A DNA stretch of 49,992 nt, from NCBI GenBank assembly GCA_964626885.1, contig CAZVJA010000012.1, positions 1-49,992 on the forward strand, given 5' to 3'. Positions 33,837 through 42,844 of the stretch are shown one piece after another. The notes beneath the pieces were generated by a model. That model did not search any database and was not told the DNA's origin. It saw only the letters and a list, made by a program, of their open reading frames with translations. The first letter of the stretch is position 1; each line of letters begins with the position of its first letter. This stretch comes from CAZVJA01 sp964626885 (GTDB lineage: Bacteria > Planctomycetota > Planctomycetia > Planctomycetales > Planctomycetaceae). Both the position numbers and the translations under genes were made by a program.

Positions 33837-34999
33837 GGGCGAGTGGCCATTGAATTCATCGGAGCGCGATCGGCACGCGCCCACGCCGCCGATTGTTTGT
33901 TCAGCAGTCCTTTGACGCTTCCGACCACTATTGCAGCGTGACTGAGAACAAAATAAAAAACGATGCTGATTGGTCGATACGATCGAAGGAATGGAATAAA
34001 CGTTGCCGCTGCAGCAACGGAATATCCGATAACTTGCAGTATCCCGGCAATTCGGAAGGTCATGCCGGAGTCCCACAACACGACGCTGGCAACAAGAAGC
34101 AGCGTGAGGAGGCCCGGTCCAATCCAACGCAGCAGTTTGTGCGATACGAATTGCCAAAGAGCCACGGGCTGTGACAAACGCGGTATGCAGCCACGACGAA
34201 GGCACTGGACTGCACCGGCAGCGATCCGGACACGACGCCGGAATTCCTGTTTAGCGCTAGGTGTGCCATTTTCGGTTGCCGCGGCGCTTGGTTCATAAAC
34301 GACCCGCGTCCCTTGGCCAATGGCTCGCATCGCGATCGTAAAATCGTCGAGGATCGTATCAGGTGCTAACGGTTGAAACAGCTCTCGGCGGATCACGTAC
34401 ATCCCACCGTCCACCCCCATCACTGACCCGATCCTCGACTCTCCAAGTTGCACGGCACGATCGAGGAGGGCGTAGAGGCTCTCGCCGGCACCGAAATCGG
34501 ATTGCTCGCTGTCGATCCGTACGGTACCAGTCACAACTCCAACGTGCGGTTCATTCAACCTGCCGACGAGTTGTTTCAGGGCGTCAACGCGGAACATGAC
34601 ATTGGCATCGCACAGGCAAAGAATATTCCCCGTTGATGCACTCACAGCATCGTTTACAATCGATGCTTTCCCGCGACGAACTTCAAATTCCAGTATTCTG
34701 ACGCGGTCTGATTCGAACTCCCGAGCGATGTTGATGGTCTCGTCGGTGCTGCCGTCGCTGGCGATCAGTATTTCGAGACAGTCCTGCGGATATTCGAGTC
34801 GCAGCGTGTTTTCGATTTTCGCTCGAATCACGGCCTCTTCGTTATGGGCGGGAATGATCAAAGAGACCGAGGGGAACACGGAACTCGTCGCGGATTTTCC
34901 AGGCTTCATTCCACACAGTGCCATTACCACTGGATAGATCACGTGTGCATAAAGCTCGAGCGCAAGCGTCGTCCAGAAAAGTATCAGCCAAGCGGTCAT
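33833..34999 (-). CDS. GT2 family glycosyltransferase with membrane segments
   Basis: A 388-residue processive-type GT-A enzyme. A first membrane helix (LILFWTTLALELYAHVIYPV) is followed by the catalytic domain: SLIIPAHNEEAVI, LIASDGSTDET (nucleotide-binding Asp), CLCDANVMF (the DxD position) and ILDDFTIAMRAIGQG (catalytic ED-type Asp), then EFRRRVRIAAGAVQ in the QxxRW position. About three C-terminal helices (GLLTLLLVASVVL, ILQVIGYSVAAAATFIPFL, IVFYFVLSHAAIVVG) complete it. The layout resembles cellulose- and hyaluronan-synthase relatives of the CESA-like class and could build a backbone at the inner face of the membrane. It overlaps the kinase-like gene by four bases and lies 75 bases below the GT4 gene. 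Confidence 0.92.
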   Translation of the reverse strand: MTAWLILFWTTLALELYAHVIYPVVMALCGMKPGKSATSSVFPSVSLIIPAHNEEAVIRAKIENTLRLEYPQDCLEILIASDGSTDETINIAREFESDRVRILEFEVRRGKASIVNDAVSASTGNILCLCDANVMFRVDALKQLVGRLNEPHVGVVTGTVRIDSEQSDFGAGESLYALLDRAVQLGESRIGSVMGVDGGMYVIRRELFQPLAPDTILDDFTIAMRAIGQGTRVVYEPSAAATENGTPSAKQEFRRRVRIAAGAVQCLRRGCIPRLSQPVALWQFVSHKLLRWIGPGLLTLLLVASVVLWDSGMTFRIAGILQVIGYSVAAAATFIPFLRSYRPISIVFYFVLSHAAIVVGSVKGLLNKQSAAWARADRAPMNSMATRP

Positions 35000-35074
35000 T
35001 AGTCGGCGTTGTATTTCGAAAATTGCAAGGATAAGAGCAGGGTGTGGAGACCTAAAAACTGGATGAAACGTGCC

Positions 35075-36358
35075 CTACAACGTCTCTTCAAGAACCTGAT
35101 CGAAGATCTGGGTGACCTTTTGAGCTGTGTGTTTCCAGGAACGGGATTGCATGAATTCTCGAATGGCGGTTCGATCCCAGGAGTTCGAGAAAGCACGGCG
35201 GATCCCTTCGGCAGCACAATCGGAGGTGCGTTTATCCAGAAGAATCCCCAGCTGTTCATTCGACAGTAAGTCCGCGGTTTCGCCGACCCGCGTGGCCATG
35301 ACCGGTAGGCCGCAAGCCAGTGCCTCCAGTAGAACATTCGGCGAACCTTCTCGCGAAGAGAGCAGTGTGAAACAATCCGCTGCGTTGTACCACGCCGGCA
35401 GCTCCTCGTGTCGTACTGGTCCCGCCAGCAGCGCATGATGTTCGAGTTGCCGCGAACGAATTAATGTCTCTATCACCAGTTGATAGTTCGGTCCCGATCT
35501 CGGTGGTCCGCCGACGATCACCGCCAACACATCCGGAAATTGCTCGCGAACCTTCGCAATCGCCTCCACCAGCAGGTGGAACCCCTTTCGCTCCTGCAAA
35601 TCGCCGACGGCGAGCACGATTCGGCGGCCTTGAGGCAGACCGAGCCGTTGTCGGGATTCATTCTGGCAGCGAGGTTGAAACACTTCCGTATCAACGCCGT
35701 TCGGAACAATCGAGATTCGATCACCCGCTGCACCCGCTCTCCGAAAAGCCTCGGATATTTCCCCACTGAGAGCGATGCAATGAGCCGACTCCCGGACAGC
35801 TGAACGAATTCCCTCACCGATGATCGGCAAATTTGGGAAACGGAGCATGTCTTCCCCACGCCCCGTGATGACGACCGGTTTACCAAATTCCCGTCCCAGC
35901 ATGGCTGCGAGCGCACCGTTGGGCCACACGAAATGTGCGTCGATCAGATCGAAATCAAACTCGCGGCGAATTCGCGCAACCGCATTTCGAGCTGGACGGA
36001 GCATTAACCGAGGATGTAAATATCCGCCGACCTTCGGCGGTAACAGATAGCGAGGACGTTCAACAGCGATCCCCGCCGTCCGATCCCTGCGCGGCGTCTG
36101 CGACCAGGGATACCACCGCGGAAGCATCTTGATCGGTGGGAACCAAGGAGTCGGCGAGACGACTCGTACCTCATATCCCGGCTGATCGGCGATCGCCCGA
36201 ACGCGCTCCTTGACGAACACGCCGTACGTCGGCTGCGCGCATGACGGAAAGACCGAACTCAATACGAGAATACGACGTGTACCCCGCATTGCTCGTAAGC
36301 CGTTCTGCGAATCGGCTCGATTGAGATCAGATACTGACGTGACCGACTCAGATGTCAA
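35075..36358 (-). CDS. GT4 glycosyltransferase
   Basis: A 427-residue GT-B-fold transferase. The N-terminal domain has VLSSVFPSCAQPTYGVFVKERV, shown here as the family-like SxxFP and GxFV pattern, plus DLIDAHFVWPNG and VITGRGEDM. The donor-binding domain has SIVPNGVDTEVFQP, LAVGDLQERKGFHLLVEAI and the EX7E-type motif LSSREGSPNVLLEALACGLPV. The start is a TTG at 36358, with AAGGAG six bases upstream inside the last codons of the heparinase-like gene; it overlaps that gene by 11 bases. An ATG at 36289 is possible but has less support. Donor and acceptor are unknown. Confidence 0.92.
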   Translation of the reverse strand: MTSESVTSVSDLNRADSQNGLRAMRGTRRILVLSSVFPSCAQPTYGVFVKERVRAIADQPGYEVRVVSPTPWFPPIKMLPRWYPWSQTPRRDRTAGIAVERPRYLLPPKVGGYLHPRLMLRPARNAVARIRREFDFDLIDAHFVWPNGALAAMLGREFGKPVVITGRGEDMLRFPNLPIIGEGIRSAVRESAHCIALSGEISEAFRRAGAAGDRISIVPNGVDTEVFQPRCQNESRQRLGLPQGRRIVLAVGDLQERKGFHLLVEAIAKVREQFPDVLAVIVGGPPRSGPNYQLVIETLIRSRQLEHHALLAGPVRHEELPAWYNAADCFTLLSSREGSPNVLLEALACGLPVMATRVGETADLLSNEQLGILLDKRTSDCAAEGIRRAFSNSWDRTAIREFMQSRSWKHTAQKVTQIFDQVLEETL

Positions 36359-38729
36359 CCTTCACTCCTTGGCGATGCCGTCCAGGCTGTTCGATTTGCG
36401 AGATTGAAGTACAAGGCCGCCAAAAAACCGGCCAACCTCCTGCTCCGTTCAACCGGCTCCACCCAGAAGGATTCGGTGCGGCGTTCAATCCGGCTTGGTA
36501 TTCCGCAGAAAGCCCAGGCGTTTGAATAATCCAATGCATTCGGTCTGTGGATGAGAACGATTGATCCGGCAGCCGCGCGATACCTGCCGAGTTAAGCGGA
36601 CTGACGGAATTCGTCTGGCTGTCGGCCGGTAGTACTCCCTGGACGCTGTGTTCGCCAGTCGCGACACGAAATGCCAGGGGAGACCGTCCCAGCCAAGTGC
36701 AAAGCAATAGTTCTCTGCGAGGTTCGACCGTTACCGTCAGTCGTGATGCCGACGTTGTACTGCCATAATCCGACGCCTGCCACCCGATGGGAGAGCCAGC
36801 AGCGGCCATCTGAAGATGTGATTCAACGTCGCCGTCATTACTCCATACCGCAAGGAGCGTCCCATCCTCGGGATCTCTCCAGTGCACGGCCGTTGATACT
36901 AAGTCGTTCACGCAACCCTGCTCGGGAAGTTGCCAATGGCAGCGCACGGCCCGCGGCCGGTCTGACTGCACAAAATCGGTGACGAGGAGACCAACTCCCG
37001 GCAGTGCCAGCAAAGTCCGCTCCACCAGCACTCGGTTTTCCCACTCGAGCGATCCGCGAGTGATCCAAACATTCTCCGACAAGTTGGCTTGCAGCTTCGG
37101 CGCGGGAGTCGCGTTTGACCACGCCAATCGGCCGGCGGAACGCACAAAAGAGACACCGTCGATTTCCAATGTGTTATGTGCAGCCGCGGATCGGAAGTGA
37201 TTCACCCATTCATTCGGCCCGTAATAATAGGGGATGCCGGAATCGCGAAGCCGCTCTTTTCCACCGGAGAAATAGAGAACCGCGAGCGTATCGGCGTGTC
37301 CGTGGGCTGTCGAGGGGGTCGCATCACGATGCAATCCCGCCGAGATCGGACCCGCGTCAAACACCAGATGTGCTCGATCGGAATCTTCGTCGTCCTCCCG
37401 TATTGCAACGGCATACCCGGATTCTTGAAGCAGTGCTCCACGGGAGGTATTCGCGGCCGCGGGTATCCGACGAAACCGCTCGATGCCCTCGTATCCCATC
37501 ATCCAGAAGAGCTCTTCACCGCAAAATGATTCGTGCAATTTAAGTGTCAAATCCTCGAACAACACCGCAGCCAGGTGACACAATGAATCGAAGTTCCAGA
37601 ATTCCGTCGGAACAGCGGGAATCGATCGCGCACTGTCGAGATCGCCAATCGCCGGCCAAATGCCATCGGGACGACGAAACAGGATTCCTGCTCGAAACGC
37701 GCGGTGTGCAACCTGCTCCACTTCGATTAAAGGCTCCCCCTCGGCTCGTGCTGCGGAGATCGCCAACAACAGAAATCCGAGCGTGAAGAAGTGATAGCCT
37801 GTTGCCTGTTCAACCGTGAATCCATCAGCGTGGAATTGTCGAGCAACGTGCGACGTGAGAATCTTCCGGCCCAGCTCTCGGAACCGTCTTGCCGAGCCCC
37901 ACGGTTCCAGTGCCATTCCCGCCAAATACAGGCCTGTTGCTTCGCCAATCAGATGATTGTACGGACTCGAATCGAAGGACAAATGATGTTCGAGGTAGAG
38001 GGCATGTTCCGCCATGCTCTTGGTAATGCGGTCGAGATCTTCTTTCCGACAAGAAATCGCTTTTCCGAGATGTGCAAGCGTCCAGATCCAGGAAATCAAC
38101 CGGACCGAAATCTCCAGCCCACTGGTCCAATGAACTCCCTGATGCAGCGGGTTGTTCTGAATCCAATCGAGCAGAATGTTTCGGACGCGCTCAGTCTGCG
38201 GAGAATTGGTGTGAAGCGTGAGGTCTCCCGACATCGTGAGGGCGGCCGCGGCCGAGACCAGAAACTGATGTCGCCCCAGTTCCCAGATTCGTTTGACATC
38301 CACGCCGTCGCCAAGTTCATAGAGTGAAATGTCACCGTAGAATGCCATCGGCCACTGATAGCCGGAGGACGCGTCTCGATGCCAATTCAGATTCCGCTCG
38401 ACATCAGCAGGCTGACCCAACAATCGAAATGATGGAGAAAACACCTGCGCGGCGCGCTCCATCGACAGCGTTTGCAACGCCGCGAAATCTTCCGGAAATC
38501 GCTCGCGGATTTGCCGCAGATTTGAAGCCTGCGCACCCGGAAGGAAGACCGATGCCAATCGATCCACATCCAAGGTAGGTAGGAGAACTTCGAATTCGCG
38601 TTCATACGGGTTCACCCCCGCAAGAAATTTGCTACGCTCGTACTTCTTTTGGCGCGCATCGACAATCCGTCGGACTATCTCACCGGCCGACATATGCCGC
38701 AGCTTGAGGATTCGTCTCAACGAATTCAT
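36348..38729 (-). CDS. Heparinase II/III-like polysaccharide lyase
   Basis: A 793-residue protein of the heparinase II/III family (alpha/alpha barrel followed by a beta-sandwich). The N-terminal signature ERNLNWHRDASSGYQWP is clear, as are SPYNHLIGEATGLYLAG (barrel active-site Asn-His) and, at the domain junction, AHGHADTLAVLYFSGG with the catalytic His. No signal peptide is present, which is unusual for a secreted lyase and is shared by exopolysaccharide-locus members. Such proteins cleave uronic-acid-containing chains; here they could edit or release chains or protect the cell against jamming. It lies downstream of the O-antigen ligase gene by 25 bases and overlaps the following GT4 gene by 11. 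Confidence 0.9.
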   Translation of the reverse strand: MNSLRRILKLRHMSAGEIVRRIVDARQKKYERSKFLAGVNPYEREFEVLLPTLDVDRLASVFLPGAQASNLRQIRERFPEDFAALQTLSMERAAQVFSPSFRLLGQPADVERNLNWHRDASSGYQWPMAFYGDISLYELGDGVDVKRIWELGRHQFLVSAAAALTMSGDLTLHTNSPQTERVRNILLDWIQNNPLHQGVHWTSGLEISVRLISWIWTLAHLGKAISCRKEDLDRITKSMAEHALYLEHHLSFDSSPYNHLIGEATGLYLAGMALEPWGSARRFRELGRKILTSHVARQFHADGFTVEQATGYHFFTLGFLLLAISAARAEGEPLIEVEQVAHRAFRAGILFRRPDGIWPAIGDLDSARSIPAVPTEFWNFDSLCHLAAVLFEDLTLKLHESFCGEELFWMMGYEGIERFRRIPAAANTSRGALLQESGYAVAIREDDEDSDRAHLVFDAGPISAGLHRDATPSTAHGHADTLAVLYFSGGKERLRDSGIPYYYGPNEWVNHFRSAAAHNTLEIDGVSFVRSAGRLAWSNATPAPKLQANLSENVWITRGSLEWENRVLVERTLLALPGVGLLVTDFVQSDRPRAVRCHWQLPEQGCVNDLVSTAVHWRDPEDGTLLAVWSNDGDVESHLQMAAAGSPIGWQASDYGSTTSASRLTVTVEPRRELLLCTWLGRSPLAFRVATGEHSVQGVLPADSQTNSVSPLNSAGIARLPDQSFSSTDRMHWIIQTPGLSAEYQAGLNAAPNPSGWSRLNGAGGWPVFWRPCTSISQIEQPGRHRQGVKVDI

Positions 38730-38754
38730 GGCTCAGGGAAGATTGAATTTCCGG

Positions 38755-40140
38755 TTAAATCTGTTGTTGTTGAGTCACCGCGACACCGAATGACTCCCGC
38801 GGATTTCCGTAGCGGGTCCACACGGGGCGTACTGATGCAGGCAAGCGAGTTGAATTTGGGGCCGCTCTGAAAACCCGATCGAAGCCAAGCGCCAGGGCGA
38901 ACCACCAGAAAAACCATTCTCCGTCGAGGCTGCTGATGAACAGGCAGACCGTGAGTTGCACCACCAAGGTTGATTCGAGGCAGACGCCGAGAAAGGCAGC
39001 TGAATCATCACCGCTCTCTCGCGCACGTCGTCCAGCGCGCCGCACCATTCGCCAGGCGAAACCAATTGTTACCAGGTACAACGTCAGTCCTTGAACTCCC
39101 CAACTAGCGGCGATGTCTAGGTAGCCGTTGTGGACCGCACGGGTTTCATCGAGATCCAGGTAATTCTTGAGAAAGCGGCGACCCAAGGCACTTTTGAATG
39201 CGGCTTCCGCCCCCGACCCTTGCGGGTTTGCGGCAATCAACCGGACCGCGGTTTTCCAGAAATCAAGCCGGCTTTGTGCGGATGTATCACGTTCTGACTC
39301 GGATGCGAAGACCGTCAGAAAACGATCGATAATTCGCTGATCGCCGATCATCACCACTGCCGCCAAGCTCCCGAGCACCATTCCAGTCAACGCATAACGT
39401 CGTGCGCGTCCGCGTGCCGCAAAGACGAGCCAAATGCCGCCGGCGATCAACGCTAGAAACGCTCCGCGACTGTTGCAACGTAAGATGACTTCGAATACCA
39501 GAATTAATGAACCTGCGGCAAGCAGTTTTTGCCACCGTTTTCCGAAGAACAACCAATGGCCCGCCGGCGGGACCATAAAACACATCAGACCGGCGAGATA
39601 ATTCGCCTCCGCGGCACCCGGTGCCCCCACCCCTTCCAGACGGCCAGCCGAAATATGTCCCCGGTCATTGAATATGATTTCATACGCTATGTAGAGCGAT
39701 CCGAATGTGATCGCTGTAACAAACAGCCGGATGTCGTATTGAGTTCGAATCGCGGCAACAACCAGGAATAACAGACCCAGCTGCTTCCAGATCATGGTCA
39801 TCCCGCGAAGGCTGCGGGCAGGATCGTTCGCGAACAGAAAATGAACCAGGGTGGCATTGATCGCATACAGCATAATCAGGCCGAGTACCCAACGGTGTTC
39901 CCGAGGCATTTGAAACGCCGAGGTCGAACGGTGCAAGAACACACCAAGCGCGAAGATCAATGCCGCTGCGAGATTGATCCGATCGCCGAAAGTCCCGGTC
40001 AGCCACTTGCCCCACCACCAGAAGTGCGGTTCGGCATAAAACGTGAACAGATAGAGGACAATCCCCCAAGCCGGCCTGTAAAGAGTCAGGAGAGCAAGCC
40101 CTGCGAAGAGCGCCATCCAGAGCAGAACAGTGAAGCTCAT
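38755..40140 (-). CDS. O-antigen ligase/polymerase family membrane protein
   Basis: A 461-residue polytopic protein with about ten or more helices: examples are LLWMALFAGLALLTL, LYLFTFYAEPHFWWW, LIMLYAINATLVHFL and QLGLLFLVVAAI. The large periplasmic loop contains SRLDFWKTAVRLIAANPQGSG and ETRAVHNGYLDIAASWG, whose Arg and His positions fit the Wzy_C/WaaL family. This family polymerises repeat units or ligates glycan to an acceptor. The early RPAWGIVLYLFTFYAEPH and an overall topology resemble exosortase-locus O-glycosylation ligases (TIGR03097-like), but the match is only tentative. The start at 40140 overlaps the stop of the GT4 gene as ATGA; the longer upstream frame is rejected. Confidence 0.85.
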   Translation of the reverse strand: MSFTVLLWMALFAGLALLTLYRPAWGIVLYLFTFYAEPHFWWWGKWLTGTFGDRINLAAALIFALGVFLHRSTSAFQMPREHRWVLGLIMLYAINATLVHFLFANDPARSLRGMTMIWKQLGLLFLVVAAIRTQYDIRLFVTAITFGSLYIAYEIIFNDRGHISAGRLEGVGAPGAAEANYLAGLMCFMVPPAGHWLFFGKRWQKLLAAGSLILVFEVILRCNSRGAFLALIAGGIWLVFAARGRARRYALTGMVLGSLAAVVMIGDQRIIDRFLTVFASESERDTSAQSRLDFWKTAVRLIAANPQGSGAEAAFKSALGRRFLKNYLDLDETRAVHNGYLDIAASWGVQGLTLYLVTIGFAWRMVRRAGRRARESGDDSAAFLGVCLESTLVVQLTVCLFISSLDGEWFFWWFALALGFDRVFRAAPNSTRLPASVRPVWTRYGNPRESFGVAVTQQQQI

Positions 40141-41375
40141 TGGCTTAGTCCACTCTTCTCCAGGTACAGCTTGGCGTAGTTGGACGCCATCTGTGAGACC
40201 GAATACGACTCGGCGTGTCGGCGAACCCCGTTCTCTCCCAGAGTGATTCGCAACGCTTCGTCGTCGATCAGTTGCTCGATGGCATCGGCCAACGCCACGG
40301 AGTTCCCTGGGGGAACGACCATTCCACATGGAGCATCGCCGCCGATCAATTCCGCCGTATCACCGACGTTCGTTGCGACGACGCAAGTTTCCGATGCCAT
40401 TGCTTCCAGAATCCCCAGACACATCGCTTCGCTGAGGCTGGAATTCACATAAATATCAAACAGTTGCAGCCAACTCGCGATATCCGTCTGCCTTCCTACG
40501 AAGTGCACTCGCTGAGTGAGTCGCTCGGCGATGGTTAGCTGTTCGAGCTGTATGCGTTCAGGACCATCTCCAGCAAGAACTAAATGCACGTTCCGACCAC
40601 GTTCCGTGAGAATGGAGAGTGTGCGAATCGCATTCGGAAAATCTTTGACTGCCGCCAACCGACTGATACTGCCGAGTACCAACGCGTTCTCGGGAATTCC
40701 CAGCTCCCGACGCAGCCGCTGGACCGCAACTCTGTTTTCCTGCGAATCTGGTTTTTGTAAGGGAGAGCATCCGTGGCTAGGATACAGTGCAATCCCATTG
40801 GGAATAACCTGCAAAGACGATGATATACAGGGAAACTGCCGCGAAAGTCGATCACGGACGGAACTGGCACACGCGACCACGGCATCAACCCGACGGAACC
40901 CCCAACTCATTGCGTGTCTTCGAAGACGCTGCTTCCAACGGGGGGCCTGCAAGGCGTTAAGTTCTAGTCCATGCTCGGCATGAATGTGGACCGGTACGCC
41001 GGCGCGGTGACGAGCGATTACCGTCTCCAGCAAGGTTCCCCAGTTATGGGAGTGGACGACGTCGACTTTTTCCGACCTCAGCACCCTGGCGAGACGCCCT
41101 ACAGCTCGAAGATCATTGCCCGGACGCTTGCCAATTGAGTGAATGGGGATATCTTTACGTTCGATCCAACCAGCTGCACTGCCGCTGCGTGTGAGCGAGA
41201 TGACCATCGGCTCGAAAGACCGCTGATCCAATTGATTGACCAGGTTGGCCACACAGCGTTCCAACCCTCCCGCTTCAAACGTGCTGACCACGTAGGCGAT
41301 TCGTAAGGGGCGGGTGGCTGCCTCCAGTGACGGACGAAATCGACGCTCAGGAGCAGTGGCGAACTCAGTCGTCAT
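40137..41375 (-). CDS. GT4 glycosyltransferase, PEP-CTERM-locus type (TIGR03088-like)
   Basis: A 412-residue GT-B-fold transferase. Domain one has IAYVVSTFEAGGLERCVANL (acceptor-side GGLE loop), PGNDLRAVGRLARVL, DVVHSHNWGTLLE and HIHAEHGLEL. Domain two has VIPNGIAL, LGSISRLAAVKDFPNAI, HLVLAGDGPE and the donor motif NSSLSEAMCLGILEAMA. The HxxHN and AEHG strings match the exosortase-locus family as I remember it. It is joined by ATGA overlaps both to the upstream GT4 gene (41372-41375) and to the downstream ligase gene (40137-40140), so it is firmly in the operon. Confidence 0.9.
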   Translation of the reverse strand: MTTEFATAPERRFRPSLEAATRPLRIAYVVSTFEAGGLERCVANLVNQLDQRSFEPMVISLTRSGSAAGWIERKDIPIHSIGKRPGNDLRAVGRLARVLRSEKVDVVHSHNWGTLLETVIARHRAGVPVHIHAEHGLELNALQAPRWKQRLRRHAMSWGFRRVDAVVACASSVRDRLSRQFPCISSSLQVIPNGIALYPSHGCSPLQKPDSQENRVAVQRLRRELGIPENALVLGSISRLAAVKDFPNAIRTLSILTERGRNVHLVLAGDGPERIQLEQLTIAERLTQRVHFVGRQTDIASWLQLFDIYVNSSLSEAMCLGILEAMASETCVVATNVGDTAELIGGDAPCGMVVPPGNSVALADAIEQLIDDEALRITLGENGVRRHAESYSVSQMASNYAKLYLEKSGLSQ

Positions 41376-42844
41376 GGAATACTATCGGTACCCGCGGATT
41401 GTGCTTCGAACACGTTCGTGGTCCGAGATGTGGTCAAGCAGGTCACATCCCTCTCAACTATTTGATCGAGGCATTGTGCCAGCCGCGCAGTGAGTTGCCG
41501 CCCTTCATAACGATTGATCAGATCCCAATTGGGGGATGCAAGTGATTCACCTCGACGATATGCCTCGAAACGTCTCGATACGGCAGCAGCGATGGCATCA
41601 ACGTCATCAGGAGGGACAACATCACCGTTACCGGTTTCGTGGATGATTTCGGCGACATCCCCTTTCGGGGCGAGAGCCAGGATCGGAGTTCCGGAGCCGA
41701 GATATTGAAACAACTTGGAAGGGATCCACCCCTCACTTTCCTTGCCACGCGAAAGGGTCAAGCAGACAACGTGTGACTGCCGCAGAATCGCGAGACTCGC
41801 CCGGTAATCAAGCCATCCCAGCAAATTCACATGCTGCTCGAGCCCATATTCCTTCACGAGCGGCTTGGCTTTTTCGCACCCCGGGCCGGTGATGACGATT
41901 TCCACCCGATCGCGCATCTCAGGAGACATATCGATGAGCCGTGCGACAGCCTGGAACAAGTACTTCGGCGAATAGGTATCATACAGTTCCGCGCGCCGTT
42001 GCTGGAGTCCGAGCACTCGGCGATAGAACCGGGGCTTCGCGCCGGCATCGAAGTAAAATGTCCCCGAGTAGGCGATCGTGAACTTCTCGAACTTCTCTTG
42101 CGGGAGCCCCTCGAAATCGTCAGTGTCGAAACCGTTGGTAATCGTGACGAACTTTTCGGCCGAACATTCAGGGAAACTCCGCAAGAAATCCATTCGATTG
42201 CCTGGCGTGTTCACTACGACCGTCGCGGCGCTTTGTAGCAGACGTCGCTCGAGACGGCGTTCCAGCATTCCATGCAGCGGCGATCTAGGACGAATGCGGG
42301 CATTCAGTGTCCAGAGATCTCGCAAATCCATGATCCAGGGAACGCCGGTGCGGCGCGACAGAGCCTCTCCGATGAGATAAGACGAGAACGGTTTTCCGGT
42401 AACGTAGATCGCGTCGACCGAGTGGCGCTCGATGACCGTCGCCCCATCTCGCACAGCAGACCGAACCCAGCCCCGTTTTTCATCGGGGATCGAAACGTAG
42501 CGCCGCAGGTCGCTCAACAAATCCGCGGATCGCTCGCGGAATTTAGAAACGACAGAGGAAGATCGTGCAACCGACGATGGTCGGTCGATCGAATTGGCGT
42601 CAATCGATTTGCCTTTGTTAAACTTCTCGACGGAGTGCGTTCGAAAGACCGGTAGGTCTTCCGACACCTTTACCAGAAGCGATTCGTCGAGATCGGGCAC
42701 TTTCGCGTTCGCCGGCGTGAGTACAATGGGGTTCCAACCATACGCAGGCAACCATTTGAGAAAACGGAGCGTGCGATGGACGCCGACGTTCCCCGCCGGG
42801 GGAAAGAAATAGGAGAATACGAGTACGGTTTTGGAGCCGCTCAT
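41372..42844 (-). CDS. GT4-like glycosyltransferase
   Basis: A 490-residue GT-B-fold protein. The N-terminal domain has VFSYFFPPAGNVGVHRTLRF and WNPIVLTPANAK, then YVTGKPFSSYLIGEALSRRT and WIMDLRDLWTLN, a pattern seen in GT4 enzymes of the WcaI-like group. The C-terminal domain has TITNGFDTDDFEG, IAYSGTFYFDAG, NLLGWLDYRASLAIL and LSRGKESEGWIPSKLFQYLGSGTPILAL as the donor region. ATGA overlaps join it to the neighbouring GT4 genes on both sides. The final 40 residues are Ser/Thr-rich and dispensable-looking. Donor and acceptor are unknown. Confidence 0.88.
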   Translation of the reverse strand: MSGSKTVLVFSYFFPPAGNVGVHRTLRFLKWLPAYGWNPIVLTPANAKVPDLDESLLVKVSEDLPVFRTHSVEKFNKGKSIDANSIDRPSSVARSSSVVSKFRERSADLLSDLRRYVSIPDEKRGWVRSAVRDGATVIERHSVDAIYVTGKPFSSYLIGEALSRRTGVPWIMDLRDLWTLNARIRPRSPLHGMLERRLERRLLQSAATVVVNTPGNRMDFLRSFPECSAEKFVTITNGFDTDDFEGLPQEKFEKFTIAYSGTFYFDAGAKPRFYRRVLGLQQRRAELYDTYSPKYLFQAVARLIDMSPEMRDRVEIVITGPGCEKAKPLVKEYGLEQHVNLLGWLDYRASLAILRQSHVVCLTLSRGKESEGWIPSKLFQYLGSGTPILALAPKGDVAEIIHETGNGDVVPPDDVDAIAAAVSRRFEAYRRGESLASPNWDLINRYEGRQLTARLAQCLDQIVERDVTCLTTSRTTNVFEAQSAGTDSIP

